Of a DNA stretch of 64,000 bases, positions 53,204 to 62,113 are shown one piece after another; position 1 is the first letter of the stretch, and every line of letters begins with the position of its first letter. The stretch is from positions 22,982 through 86,981 of the forward strand of contig JAJDCP010000098.1 in NCBI GenBank assembly GCA_029260765.1. The letters run 5' to 3'. The position numbers were made by a program, and so were the translations under genes. The notes under the pieces were generated by a model, which was not told the DNA's origin, made no database searches, and saw only the letters and a program-made list of their open reading frames with translations. Source of the DNA: Planctomycetota bacterium (GTDB taxonomy: Bacteria > Planctomycetota > J058 > JAJDCP01).

Positions 53204-54850
53204 TCAGGCTTCCCCCAGCACCTCACCGACGATCCCCTGCGCTTCGGCCTGGATCTTCTCCAGATGCGCACGGCCGAGGAAGCTCTCCGCATAGATCTTG
53301 TAGATGTCCTCGGTCCCGGAAGGCCGCGCGGCAAACCAACCGTTCTGGGTCACCACCTTCAGGCCGCCGATCGCGGCGCCGTTGCCCGGAGCATGGCTGA
53401 GCTTGGCCTCGATCGGCTCGCCCGCGAGCGTATCCGCGCGCACGGCATCGGCCGACATCTTCTTCAGCCGCGCCTTCTGCTCCCGCTGCGCGGGCACGTC
53501 CATACGCTCGTAGACCGGGCTGCCAAAACGCTGCTCCAGATCCCGGTAGTGCTCGCCAGGATCGCGCCCGGTGCGGGCTGTGATCTCTGCCGCCAGCAGG
53601 TTGAGGATGATGCCATCCTTGTCGGTGGTCCAGACCTGACCGTTCTTGCGCAGGAAGGAAGCCCCGGCGCTCTCCTCGCCACCGAAGCCGTAGCTGCCCT
53701 GCAGCAGCCCGTCGACGAACCACTTGAAGCCGACCGGCACCTCCGCCAGGGTGCGGCCCAGGTGTTTGGCCACGCGATCGATCATCGAGCTTGAGACCAG
53801 AGTCTTGCCGACGCTCAGCTCAGGACTCCAGCTCGGGCGGTTCTGGAACAGGTACCAGATCGCCACCGACAGGTAGTGGTTGGGATTCAGCAGCCCACTG
53901 CTGCGCGTGACGATGCCGTGGCGGTCGAAGTCGGGATCATTGCCGAAGGCGACATCGAAACGGTCCTTGAGCCTGATCAGACCGGCCATCGCGTAGGGCG
54001 AGGAGCAGTCCATGCGGATCTTGCCGTCCCGATCCAGCGTCATGAACGAGAAGGTCGGATCGACGACCGGATTGACCACCTCGAGGTCGAGCCCATAGGC
54101 CTCGGCGATCGGGGCCCAGTATCCGACGCCCGCGCCGCCCATCGGATCGACGCCCAGCTTCAGACCGGCACCCGCGATGGCCTCCATGTCGACAACCTGG
54201 GCCAGGTCGTTGACGTAGGGCGCGACATAGTCGTACGCCTTCGAGGTCGCACAACGCAGCGCCCGCTCGAAGGGGATACGCACCACCTGCCCCAGACTCT
54301 GCTCGAGGATCTGGTTGGCCCGAGCCTGGATCGCCCCGGTCATCACGCTGTCGGCGGGGCCCCCCGTGGGAGGGTTGTACTTGAAGCCGCCGTCCTCAGG
54401 AGGATTGTGCGAAGGCGTGATCACGACCCCATCGGCGAGTCCGCTGCTGCGGCCCTGATTGTAGGTAAGGATGGCGTGCGACAGCACCGGCGTCGGCGTG
54501 TAACCGCGCCCCAACTGGTACCGCAGCTCGACCTCTGCGCCCGCGAACACCTCGATGGCCGTGGCCCAGGCCGCCTCGGACAGAGCGTGGGTGTCCATGC
54601 CGAGGAACAAGGGACCGGTGACGCCCGCGCTCTTGCGGTGCTCGACGATGGCCTGGCTGATGGCCAGGATGTGCGCCTCGTTGAAGCTGTTCTTCAGCGC
54701 CGAGCCCCGGTGCCCGGAGGTGCCAAAGGACACGCGCTGTCCGGCCTCGGCTGGGTCGGGCCGCTGCGTGTAGTAGGCGGTCATCAGCCGCGGGACGTTG
54801 ACCAGCCGCTCACGAGGTGCGGGCTTGCCTGCAAGTTCGTGAAGAGCCAT
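53204..54850 (-). CDS. pgm: Phosphoglucomutase (alpha-D-glucose-1,6-bisphosphate type)
   Basis: Predicted 548 residues (E. coli Pgm has 546). It interconverts glucose 1-phosphate and glucose 6-phosphate, supplying glycogen, UDP-glucose and cell-envelope sugars. SFGTSGHRG is the start signature; the phosphoserine loop is ITPSHNPPEDGG (Ser147); the Mg2+ loop is NDPDFDRHG; the sugar-binding loop GFGGEESAG and the phosphate-binding RPSGTEDIYK are present. All key residues are intact. It starts 12 bases after the GST gene ends, on the same strand. Confidence 0.96.
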   Translation of the reverse strand: MALHELAGKPAPRERLVNVPRLMTAYYTQRPDPAEAGQRVSFGTSGHRGSALKNSFNEAHILAISQAIVEHRKSAGVTGPLFLGMDTHALSEAAWATAIEVFAGAEVELRYQLGRGYTPTPVLSHAILTYNQGRSSGLADGVVITPSHNPPEDGGFKYNPPTGGPADSVMTGAIQARANQILEQSLGQVVRIPFERALRCATSKAYDYVAPYVNDLAQVVDMEAIAGAGLKLGVDPMGGAGVGYWAPIAEAYGLDLEVVNPVVDPTFSFMTLDRDGKIRMDCSSPYAMAGLIRLKDRFDVAFGNDPDFDRHGIVTRSSGLLNPNHYLSVAIWYLFQNRPSWSPELSVGKTLVSSSMIDRVAKHLGRTLAEVPVGFKWFVDGLLQGSYGFGGEESAGASFLRKNGQVWTTDKDGIILNLLAAEITARTGRDPGEHYRDLEQRFGSPVYERMDVPAQREQKARLKKMSADAVRADTLAGEPIEAKLSHAPGNGAAIGGLKVVTQNGWFAARPSGTEDIYKIYAESFLGRAHLEKIQAEAQGIVGEVLGEA

Positions 54851-54862
54851 CGGATCTCCTTT

Positions 54863-55522
54863 TCAGGAACGCGACGCGCCGCGTGCGTAGCCCTGATACA
54901 TGTCGATGTAGAAATCCGCCTTGTCCGCTTCGGCCCGTACGCTGGGCCAGGCCTGCATCGCTGTGCGCCAGGCATGAAGCTGCGTGAGCTGCTGCGGAAC
55001 CGGAAAGCCTCGGTAGTGCTCCAACACCGGCCAACGCTCGAACCACGGATACAGGCTGAAGTCGGCCAGACCCGGGCGATCACCGAACAGAAAGCAGCCG
55101 TCGGAACGGGCGAGGCCTTCTTGTTCGAGAAAGCGCAGCGCATCGTGCAGCTTGGCCTGCTGCGTGCTCTGCTCCTCGGGCTCTTGGGCTTTCAGCAAGC
55201 CGTAGAAGCGCGGCACCAGCCGGGTGTTGGCGAAGTCGATCCAGATCCGGGCCAACGCGCGCGCAGCGGGTGTCTGGGGCAACAGCGCGGGTTCAGGGTA
55301 GACCTCTTCGAGGTACTCGTTGATCACCGCCGACTCCCAGAGACGGTCGGGGCCGCAGACCAGGGCGGGCACCTTGCCGTAGGGCGAGATGTCTTTGAAG
55401 TCCGCCGGCCGGTTCTGCAAGTCGATGGCCACCAGCTCAAAGGCCACGGCCTTTTCCGCCAGCACCAGGCGGGTGCGGTGCGCGAAAGGACAGACCTGGG
55501 CACTGTACAAGATCGGGGTCAC
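54863..55522 (-). CDS. Glutathione S-transferase family protein, omega/lambda-like
   Basis: Predicted 219 residues from a GTG at 55522 with GGAGGAG upstream. The N-terminal thioredoxin fold begins TPILYSAQVCPFAHRTRLVL: Cys11 sits where omega-class enzymes and glutathionyl-hydroquinone reductases have their active Cys. GKVPALVCGPDRLWESAVINEYLEE supplies the cis-Pro and the ES glutathione-binding motif. The C-terminal helical domain carries LFGDRPGLADFSLYPWFERW, with the conserved GxxxADF. It likely does thiol transfer or dehalogenation/reduction chemistry; the substrate is unknown. Confidence 0.9.
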   Translation of the reverse strand: MTPILYSAQVCPFAHRTRLVLAEKAVAFELVAIDLQNRPADFKDISPYGKVPALVCGPDRLWESAVINEYLEEVYPEPALLPQTPAARALARIWIDFANTRLVPRFYGLLKAQEPEEQSTQQAKLHDALRFLEQEGLARSDGCFLFGDRPGLADFSLYPWFERWPVLEHYRGFPVPQQLTQLHAWRTAMQAWPSVRAEADKADFYIDMYQGYARGASRS

Positions 55523-55656
55523 GGGGGCTCCTCCGAGAGTGCCCCAAGACTACCGCCGCCAGCTCCGGCAGACAAGCTCCTGGGCCCATCCCGATTCCTG
55601 AAGGGGATCGGGCAAGGCGAGAGACTCCTCAGCGGGCGAGACCCGCCTGGTGGGCA

Positions 55657-55929
55657 CTAGCCGCGCGCCATACGGACCTTCAGGTCATGGACCACCAGCC
55701 GGTAGGCTTGTTCCCGCGTGGGCACGGCCAGGCCCAGCTCGTCGAGCGCGCTCAGGAACAGGGGCGCTGCTTTCGACAAGACCGCATCGCTCTGCTCCGC
55801 CAGCCGCGCCAGACTGGGAGAGTCCAAGCCGCAGCGCAGGCCAGCCCTGGCGACGCGCACCAGTTGGTAGCCACGGGTCAAGCCCAGCTGCAGGCGGGCG
55901 GCTTCAAGCTCAAGGGCAGCACTGGACAT
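55657..55929 (-). CDS. Small helical protein, 90 residues
   Basis: ATG 55929 has TGGAGG at good spacing (an in-frame ATG at 55941 is weaker). It is all-helical, with Leu/Ala/Arg heptads (LELEAARLQLGLTRGYQLVR, AYRLVVHDLKVRMARG), no membrane segment and one Cys. It may be cytosolic and perhaps dimeric. No family recognised. Confidence 0.6.
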   Translation of the reverse strand: MSSAALELEAARLQLGLTRGYQLVRVARAGLRCGLDSPSLARLAEQSDAVLSKAAPLFLSALDELGLAVPTREQAYRLVVHDLKVRMARG

Positions 55930-56178
55930 CGGGACCTCCATGCTCTCTGGGCGGGTGCCCTGCCAAGGAGATGACCGATCGTCCGGGAAAAGCGGAAAAC
56001 ATCGCCTGCAAGCCTGACTCTGCGCAGCTCCTCGCCCCTCACAAAGCCCCTGGCAACGGGTTTTTCCAAACACCACTGAACACTATCGACACTTGCGGTG
56101 TCCAACCGATGACACGCACATGCCATCGCTGGGACAGAGTCTGTCTGCCCCTTGACCATCCGCACAGGAGATCCCGCC

Positions 56179-58134
56179 ATGCTCCGACCTTCCTTGCCCG
56201 CCTTCGCTCTGATCTGCCTGGCCAGTCTGATGCTCGGCTGTGTGCAGCCGGTCACCAACCAACCACCTCGCGACCTCGACCTGGTACTCGGCGCAGCCAA
56301 CCACAGCGAGACCGAGACCGACCCGTCCGCGGTGCCGACCCGCCAGCGCTCTTTCGACCTCGAACCCTTCTTCCAGAGCGGGCTACCGACCCCCAACACG
56401 ACCTTGCCGCGCATCATCACGGCGCTCGCGTACCCCGAGAGCTTCGAGAGTCCCTACCGGCTCGAGGTGGTCGGGCGGCACCTGGTGGTCCGGCATCGCC
56501 CCGCCATGGTGGCCAAGATCGAAGCGCTGCTGGAACACCTCGAGACGAGCCGCTTGCCCCCGATCCACCTCGACCTGCACATGGTCAAGGTCGGGCTGGC
56601 GCTGGCGGAACAGGTGGCGGCCCGCGACGGCCTCGACACCACCCTCGCCCCCGCGTTGCGTGAGGCGATTCTGGCCGGACTGGCCGATGGCAGCGCCCAG
56701 ACTCTGGCCCGCCGACGGCTGCGCCTGTGCAACGGCCAGTGGAGCGAGAGCGCTGAGGGCCAGTCGCGCCGCCCAGTCGTGCGTTTGAACGTCCAAGACG
56801 GCAAGCCGATCGAGGTGCAAGAGACCCTGGAAGATGGCCTGGCGGTCAAGGCCGCCATCTGGCTGGCGGCGCCCGGCGATGCCCTGCTGCACCTCGAGGC
56901 AGCCCTGCAAGCTGAAGAGCCCAGCAAGAGCAGGCGCCTGGAGATGACCTACCACCCCGACCTGCGTCAGCCCGACCGCGAAGTGCAGGCGGGCATCGAC
57001 CTGCAGACCCTGCACACCACCGCGGTGCGCGGCCAGATGCTGCTCGACCGGGCCCGCTGGCACGTCTTCGGAGCTGCCCCGGCGCCAGAGCCGGACCAGG
57101 TGGTGCTGGTGTTGGTGCGGGCACGCTGGACGCCCGCCGCCGCGCTCGCCTTGCAGCCCTGGCTGCCCGGCGGACGGATCGCGCGCACCGTGCCGATCGC
57201 TCTGCCAGAGAGCCGCGACCTGCGGGCCGAACAATCGGCATCCGGCTATGTCTGGGAGCTCAAAACCGGCGAAGAACATGCCAGCAAATGGTTCGCAGAA
57301 GAGCGCACCCGGCAGGACCGCGCGGCCCAGAGTGTCTCCAACTGGGGGCCCCAGGGCAGCACCTCCTTCGGCACGGACAGCGTGGATGCTCTGCAGTGGG
57401 GAAGAGGGATCGCCGCGGACGAAGCGTTCCAGAGCGGCACCAGCACTGGCGGCTGGCTGCCGTTGCTGCCCGACGCCCTCACCGCCAAGCTCGCTGAGGT
57501 ACAGCGCGCCCGCTGGGACAAAGACAGCGCCTTGTTCTTCGAGTGGGACAGCCTGTTCCTGGTCCACAACACCCCCGTGGTCGAGGCGACCGCCGGGCTG
57601 CTGGAGGAGGTTCAAGCCTGGCGCAACCGCCCGATCCGCGTACGTGCAGAGTGGCTGGAGCTGCCGCCGGCCCTGGCCGAGGCGATGCTCGACGCCGAAG
57701 ACCTGACCGAGAACCTCGCGGCCCTGCGCGCGCACCGACTCTCAGCGCCCTTCGAGCTGGTCGCCCGCAGCGGCGCCTGGAGCGAGCTGGCGGTCAGCCG
57801 CAACTATGCCGTGTTGTGGGGGTTTTTCGCTGAAGACCGGCCCAGCCCCGAGCTGCGCACCCTCGACCAGGGTGGCAAGCTGTCGCTGCTGCCGCGCCGC
57901 TACGGGTCCGGCCGGGTCGAGCTCGAGCTGCGCTTCTCGGTCAACGAGCTCGACGCCGACAGCCTCGAGCCGGTCGAGGAAGGCGGCGGCCTGCTGCACC
58001 GGCCCCGCTTCGCGCAGTCGAAGCTCGAAGAGAGCTTTGCCGTCGAGAACGGGAAGCCGGTGTTGCTGCTCGACGCGTCGCTGCATTCGGGCAGCGAGAA
58101 GATCCGCGCGCTGCTGGTGACGGCGGACTTCTGA
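56179..58134 (+). CDS. Lipoprotein with two secretin-N-like modules
   Basis: Predicted 651 residues. ATG 56179 follows CAGGAG. LASLMLGC is a lipobox (Cys22). At about 94-135 and again at about 457-495 the sequence has the form L.V.H.P.....I..LLE.......PI......, seen in YRLEVVGRHLVVRHRPAMVA...IEALLEHLE and in LFLVHNTPVVEATAGLLEEV. This is the fold pattern of secretin N-domains (alpha-beta KH-like), in which a strand, a helix and a second strand package a ring subunit. There is no secretin pore signature. It may be a periplasmic partner of a secretion or pilus machine, such as the Gsp genes near 62-64 kb; that link is speculative. Confidence 0.75.
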   Translation: MLRPSLPAFALICLASLMLGCVQPVTNQPPRDLDLVLGAANHSETETDPSAVPTRQRSFDLEPFFQSGLPTPNTTLPRIITALAYPESFESPYRLEVVGRHLVVRHRPAMVAKIEALLEHLETSRLPPIHLDLHMVKVGLALAEQVAARDGLDTTLAPALREAILAGLADGSAQTLARRRLRLCNGQWSESAEGQSRRPVVRLNVQDGKPIEVQETLEDGLAVKAAIWLAAPGDALLHLEAALQAEEPSKSRRLEMTYHPDLRQPDREVQAGIDLQTLHTTAVRGQMLLDRARWHVFGAAPAPEPDQVVLVLVRARWTPAAALALQPWLPGGRIARTVPIALPESRDLRAEQSASGYVWELKTGEEHASKWFAEERTRQDRAAQSVSNWGPQGSTSFGTDSVDALQWGRGIAADEAFQSGTSTGGWLPLLPDALTAKLAEVQRARWDKDSALFFEWDSLFLVHNTPVVEATAGLLEEVQAWRNRPIRVRAEWLELPPALAEAMLDAEDLTENLAALRAHRLSAPFELVARSGAWSELAVSRNYAVLWGFFAEDRPSPELRTLDQGGKLSLLPRRYGSGRVELELRFSVNELDADSLEPVEEGGGLLHRPRFAQSKLEESFAVENGKPVLLLDASLHSGSEKIRALLVTADF

Positions 58135-58156
58135 GGAAACCTGACGGACGCAGCTC

Positions 58157-58165
58157 TGCTATAAT
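58157..58165 (+). promoter_or_regulatory. Extended -10 element (TGcTATAAT) upstream of the Uma2 gene
   Basis: TGCTATAAT is an exact TGnTATAAT extended -10 of the primary sigma factor, ending 31 bases before the ATG at 58196. No convincing -35 at 17 +/- 1 bases is visible, which an extended -10 can tolerate. It is the clearest sigma-70-like element in the window. Confidence 0.6.
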
Positions 58166-58195
58166 GGCTACAGGCAAGCGACGGAGACCAAGCGC

Positions 58196-58765
58196 ATGGC
58201 CGAGACCGAGCGAGGCCTGATGCCTCCTTTTCCCATTCTTCTGGGCATCGACGAATACAACGAGCTGCCCAACGACGGCAAGACCTACCAGATCATCGAC
58301 GGAGTGCTCTACGTGAATCCGGCACCGGTCCCCCGCCACCAGCGTGTCTCGAAGAACCTGCAATTCCAGCTGATGCTGCAACTCGAGAAGACAGGTCTGG
58401 GCGAGATCTACAATGCCCCGATCGACGTGATCCTCGACAAACACACCATCGTCCAACCCGACCTGCTGTTCATCCGCGCCGACCGTCTGAACATCGTCGG
58501 CGAGAAGAACATCCAGGGCCCCCCAGATCTGGTCGTCGAGATCCTGTCGCCCTCGACCCGTCGCACCGATGTGCTGATCAAGTCTGTCAGCTATGCCCGA
58601 CACCAGATCCCACGTTACTGGCTCGTTGATCCTGCCATAGACCGGATTGATGCCCACCTGCTCGCGGATGGCAGCTACCGTCTCGAACAGACGGCACAGG
58701 GTGCTGAGCTGTTGCAGCCAGCAGGTTTCCCAACACTGCAGCTCGATCTGGGCGCGATCTTCTGA
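58196..58765 (+). CDS. Uma2-family restriction-endonuclease-fold protein (DUF820)
   Basis: Predicted 189 residues. The family has a PD-(D/E)xK nuclease-like fold; members are abundant in cyanobacteria and planctomycetes and their cellular role is unknown. Seen here: YQIIDGVLYVNPAP, HQRVSKNLQFQLMLQLE, VQPDLLFI (the PD motif), DLVVEILSPST (the ExL motif), and KSVSYARHQIPRYWLVDP. All landmark residues are kept, so it is probably intact. The nearby extended -10 suggests its own transcription unit. Confidence 0.92.
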   Translation: MAETERGLMPPFPILLGIDEYNELPNDGKTYQIIDGVLYVNPAPVPRHQRVSKNLQFQLMLQLEKTGLGEIYNAPIDVILDKHTIVQPDLLFIRADRLNIVGEKNIQGPPDLVVEILSPSTRRTDVLIKSVSYARHQIPRYWLVDPAIDRIDAHLLADGSYRLEQTAQGAELLQPAGFPTLQLDLGAIF

Positions 58766-58988
58766 GCACAGCCCCACAAACCTGCGGCCTGCTCCCCAGC
58801 CCGAATCCGTCACCAGTTTCTGCTGCGGCCCCGCCTGACCGGCGAATTCGACCTCTCGCTGCTCGAAGATACCCCCGTAGCGTCTGCGCTGCTCAAGCCC
58901 GAATTCTCGCGGCCATCCGGGTCCTCGCTACGATCCTGCTGACGGATCCGGGCTAAGCCGTTGCGTCCTGCCCCCGCCATCAGTTCCA

Positions 58989-60260
58989 ATGGCCAGGCCC
59001 AACCCCGGGGGATGTGTGCGCGCTCGACTGCAACACCTGCTCGCCCAGCTCGAATGGGCCATCGAGGCCTACCGGCTCAAGCGCATGGCCCTGTCGCTGG
59101 TCGCATTGGTCCTGCTCTGGCTGGTCGCCTCTGTAGTGCTGTGGTGGGCCGAGCAGGCCAGCCATCCCCAGCCTGGCGAGCCCTTCTACTCGCTGATCGA
59201 TTGCTTCTGGACCTCGACGGTCTATCTGCTCAGCGGGCTCGAAGAGTATGAGCCTGCCACCAACCTCGGCAAGATGACCGCCTCGACGGTCATGATCGCC
59301 GGTGTCGGCGTGCTCGGCTTTCTGGGAACCACGCTGCTCGCGGCCATCGTCGAGAGCGTGCGCCTGGCCGACCTGGTCAAGGCCAAGCCGTCGCTGGCGC
59401 GGCTGCGCGGCCATATCGTGATCTGTGGCTGGAATCCGCGCGGAGACGCGATCATCCGCGAGATGCGCGGGGAACGCGGCGCCGGCCGGGGGTCCCCACG
59501 CCAGGTAGTGATCGTCACCCCCGACGCACGCGAGATCCGCATCAGCGACCGCCGCCTCTACTCAGGAGTCTGGGGGATCAGCGGAGATCCGACCCAGAGC
59601 GCGGCGCTGCTGCAAGCAGACATCGACAAGGCGCACAGCGTGGTCGTGCTGGCCCAGGCCGCCGACGATGCGCGAGGGCGCAGGGCCGCCGACGCCCGCA
59701 CCCTGTTGACCTCGCTGGCCGTGCAATCCCTGTGCCCCGACGCCCACACGCTGGCAGAGCTGCTCGACTACCAGAGCCGTTCGCACTTCAAGCGCCAGTC
59801 GGTCAGCGAGCTGATCTATGTGCGCCGCATGGCGGCCCGCCTGTTGGGGCACACCGCGATGAGCCACTATCTGACCGACTTCTATGTCAGCCTGATGTCG
59901 AACGCGGGCAACGTCGACCAGACCGCCATCATCGACCTGCCCGACACCCTGGTCGGCAGCAGCTTCCGCCAGCTGCAACGCCGCTTCGCGGCCAGTGACT
60001 GCCCCGTGGTTCCGATCGGGGTCTGGCGTGGTGCCGTCGAGGAAGAGCCCGGTCCGGCCACATCCGACGGACTGCGCTTCAGCTTTCCGCTGGCGATCAA
60101 TCCACGCACACAAACACCCGAAGCCGGCACCGGCTGGCGCCGGCTGCGGCGGGATGATCCGCTGGCACGAGGCGACCGCCTGGTCGTGATCACGCGAGGT
60201 CCGCCAGACCTGAAGTCGCTTCCTCCGTCCCAAGAACAGCAGGGGAAAAACGTTGGCTGA
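58989..60260 (+). CDS. Ion-channel-like protein with TrkA-N/RCK domain and atypical pore
   Basis: Predicted 423 residues. Two membrane helices (about 33-53 and 95-120) flank a pore region FYSLIDCFWTSTVYLLSGLE, followed by EYEPATNLGK. It has the layout of two-TM K+ channels, but the filter TVGYGD is replaced by TVYLLSGLEE, so selectivity for K+ is doubtful. Residues about 140-400 are an RCK/TrkA-N-like domain beginning HIVICGWNPRGDAII, with a second portion containing VVVLAQAADD. The stop overlaps the next gene by eight bases. The pair resembles a channel and its regulatory RCK subunit. Confidence 0.82.
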   Translation: MARPNPGGCVRARLQHLLAQLEWAIEAYRLKRMALSLVALVLLWLVASVVLWWAEQASHPQPGEPFYSLIDCFWTSTVYLLSGLEEYEPATNLGKMTASTVMIAGVGVLGFLGTTLLAAIVESVRLADLVKAKPSLARLRGHIVICGWNPRGDAIIREMRGERGAGRGSPRQVVIVTPDAREIRISDRRLYSGVWGISGDPTQSAALLQADIDKAHSVVVLAQAADDARGRRAADARTLLTSLAVQSLCPDAHTLAELLDYQSRSHFKRQSVSELIYVRRMAARLLGHTAMSHYLTDFYVSLMSNAGNVDQTAIIDLPDTLVGSSFRQLQRRFAASDCPVVPIGVWRGAVEEEPGPATSDGLRFSFPLAINPRTQTPEAGTGWRRLRRDDPLARGDRLVVITRGPPDLKSLPPSQEQQGKNVG

Positions 60261-61098
60261 GCTAAAGAGCGGGGTCTTGAACGACCACATCGTGATCTGC
60301 AACTGGAACGATATGGGTGAAGAGATCATCCACCAGTTGCACGCAGAGGTGGTGGGCGACCCGCGCGCGATCGTGATCATCACCGAGCACCCCGAGAAGG
60401 TCCCGATGCAGGAGCCCAGCGGGGCGAGCGACCCCTTCCACAATGTGTTCGTGATTCCGGGCGACCCGACCCGTGACCGCATCCTCGCCCGCGCCAGCAT
60501 CGAGCTGGCCAACACGGCCATCGTGCTGTCAGACCCCGAAGAGGGCGAGCACGCGGACACCAAGTCGATCTTGATCGCCCTGGCCATCGAGGCCATCGAA
60601 CCCAAGGTGCACACCGTGGTCGAGCTGCTGCATTCGCGCAGCCGCATGCATTTCCGCCACACGCAGGTCGACGAGGTGGTCTGTGTGGACGAGCTGGCCG
60701 AGAAGCTGCTCGCTCAAGCCGCCCTCACCCACGGACTGACCGAGTTCTATCTGCGGCTGCTGACGGCCACCAGAGATACCAATGAGGTCTACGTCATCGA
60801 CGTCCCCGAGGGCTTCGTCGGACGTTCATTCCGCGACCTCGAGCGGGCCTTGATCGACTACGACGATGAGGAGTGCATTCTGGTCGGTGTGCAGGTCCGC
60901 GAGGAAGCCTCCGAACGCTCGCGCCAGAGTTTCAGCAGCCGCCGCCAGCGCAGCCGGCTGACCATCAATCCCCCCACGCGCCGCCTCCAGAGCGGCAGCC
61001 TGCTCAAGGGCCGCGACTACCTGTTCCAGACCGGTGACCGCATCTACGTGATCGCATACTGCAAACCTGGTCTGCAAGGTCTATCGCTGCCGGACTGA
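60253..61098 (+). CDS. TrkA-N/RCK domain regulatory protein
   Basis: Predicted 281 residues from a TTG at 60253 with AGGGGAA upstream, overlapping the channel gene by eight bases. HIVICNWNDMGEEIIHQL is a Rossmann nucleotide-binding start (the RCK GxGxxG is replaced by NWNDMG). VIPGDPTRDRILARASIELA is the usual switch helix, and TAIVLSDPEEGEHADTKSIL follows. There is no membrane segment. It probably joins the channel RCK to make a gating ring that senses NAD(H), ATP or c-di-AMP; the ligand is unknown. Confidence 0.87.
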   Translation: MAELKSGVLNDHIVICNWNDMGEEIIHQLHAEVVGDPRAIVIITEHPEKVPMQEPSGASDPFHNVFVIPGDPTRDRILARASIELANTAIVLSDPEEGEHADTKSILIALAIEAIEPKVHTVVELLHSRSRMHFRHTQVDEVVCVDELAEKLLAQAALTHGLTEFYLRLLTATRDTNEVYVIDVPEGFVGRSFRDLERALIDYDDEECILVGVQVREEASERSRQSFSSRRQRSRLTINPPTRRLQSGSLLKGRDYLFQTGDRIYVIAYCKPGLQGLSLPD

Positions 61099-61108
61099 AG
61101 TGTTGAAG

Positions 61109-61127
61109 CCTGAGATCAGGACTTTTT
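61109..61127 (+). terminator. Weak intrinsic terminator after the RCK gene
   Basis: A short CCTG-AGAT-CAGG stem-loop (61109-61120) is followed within two bases by TTTTT (61123-61127). It lies ten bases past the TGA at 61096-61098. Weak in stem length but with a T-tract, unlike the other hairpins here. Confidence 0.4.
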
Positions 61128-61177
61128 CCATCGACGCGCCGCGGCCCGCTGCCCGCTCTCGAACGTTTTTTGGGCCA

Positions 61178-61187
61178 AGCTTGCAAC
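61178..61187 (+). promoter_or_regulatory. AAGCTTGCAA site upstream of the ECF sigma gene
   Basis: Same 10-mer, preceded by GGCC, as in the tandem repeats before the metallopeptidase gene (34904-34943). It has the same orientation relative to its gene and lies 48 bases before the TTG at 61236. It could be a shared regulator's site. Confidence 0.4.
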
Positions 61188-61235
61188 CGCGCCCGGCCCT
61201 CTGCGTGTTTAATGGCAGAGGAAGGAGATCGCACC

Positions 61236-61727
61236 TTGGCACACTCGCCAGCCCTGCAACGAAAACGCCTGCTCGCCTTCGCCCGGGCCCTGAGCGGCAG
61301 GGGCGACGACGCCGAGGACCTGACTCAGGAAGCCCTGCTACGCGCCTGCCGCCAACGCAAGCTCGAGCAGGAAGGCGACCTCTTTCCCTGGCTGCGCAAG
61401 GTCGTACGCAACCTGCTGATCGACCGCCTGCGGCGCGGCGCGCGGGTGCGTTTCCAGTCTCTGGACGGGCTGTCTTTCGAGCCGGCCGCCGAGCTCCGCA
61501 GCCCCGAGCAACAGGGCGAGGACGCAGAGCTGCTGGAGCGTCTGCGGGCCGCGATGCAATCGCTGCCCGACGACGAGCGCAAGGTGTTCTGCCTGTTCTA
61601 CGAGCAGCAGAGCTCGATCCGTGAGATCAGCGAGCAGGTGGGGAGCCCCAGCGGCACCATCAAGAGTTGGCTGCACCGGGCTCGTGAGCGCCTGCGCGCC
61701 CAGCTGGCTGAGGAGGATTGTCACTGA
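61236..61727 (+). CDS. ECF-family RNA polymerase sigma factor
   Basis: Predicted 163 residues from a TTG at 61236 with AAGGAG nine bases before; an ATG at 61212 would add eight residues but has no Shine-Dalgarno. Region sigma-2: LLAFARALSGRGDDAEDLTQEALLRACRQ, and WLRKVVRNLLIDRLRR. Region sigma-4: AMQSLPDDERKVFCLFYEQQSSIREISEQVGSPSGTIKSWLHRARERLRAQL. The short linker and missing sigma-1.1/-3 are typical of group 4. The TGA shares one base with the ATG of the anti-sigma gene (TGATG), so the two are coupled. Confidence 0.94.
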   Translation: MAHSPALQRKRLLAFARALSGRGDDAEDLTQEALLRACRQRKLEQEGDLFPWLRKVVRNLLIDRLRRGARVRFQSLDGLSFEPAAELRSPEQQGEDAELLERLRAAMQSLPDDERKVFCLFYEQQSSIREISEQVGSPSGTIKSWLHRARERLRAQLAEEDCH

Positions 61728-62113
61728 TGTCTGGCTATCCCCGACTCACATGCACGACCGCGCTGGAGCGTTTCCAAGACTGTCTCGACGAAGACCTCTC
61801 GGCCTTTGCGCGCCCTGTGTCGGTGAACATCCACCTGGCAGCCTGCCCTGCCTGCCGGCGACGAGCCGCCGGCCTCGAGCGCATCCACAAGGCGGCCCAG
61901 CGTCTGGCGCGTGAGGCTCCGGTGCGCCGTCCCCTGGTCCGCCGCTTGGCCCTGGCAGCGATGCTGTTCTTTGGTCTGAACCTGCCAGCCCGCCTGCTGC
62001 CCCCCTCGCCAGTACCCGCTGTGCCCACCTGCCAGCTGGAAGAAGACGGCGATCGCCTGCTTCTGCAGACTCTGCACGAACGTGGCGAGGTCTTCGGGGC
62101 ATGGGAAGCATGA
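61727..62113 (+). CDS. Zinc-binding (ZAS-type) membrane anti-sigma factor
   Basis: Predicted 128 residues. ATG 61727 overlaps the sigma stop and has AGGAGG upstream. The N-terminal HxxxCxxC motif (HLAACPACRR) is the core of the zinc anti-sigma domain and binds the ECF sigma. One membrane helix (LVRRLALAAMLFFGLNLP) follows and the C-terminus (about 45 residues) is outside. Signal input would release the sigma factor. Its TGA overlaps the GspE start in an ATGA. Confidence 0.85.
   Translation: MSGYPRLTCTTALERFQDCLDEDLSAFARPVSVNIHLAACPACRRRAAGLERIHKAAQRLAREAPVRRPLVRRLALAAMLFFGLNLPARLLPPSPVPAVPTCQLEEDGDRLLLQTLHERGEVFGAWEA

Noticed and set aside
53876..55660. Plus-strand frame of about 590 codons across pgm and the GST gene
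   Set aside because: It crosses two well-supported minus-strand genes and shows no family signature.
58196..58765. Uma2 protein as part of a mobile element
   Set aside because: No transposase, terminal inverted repeats or target duplication; Uma2 genes are commonly scattered and solitary.
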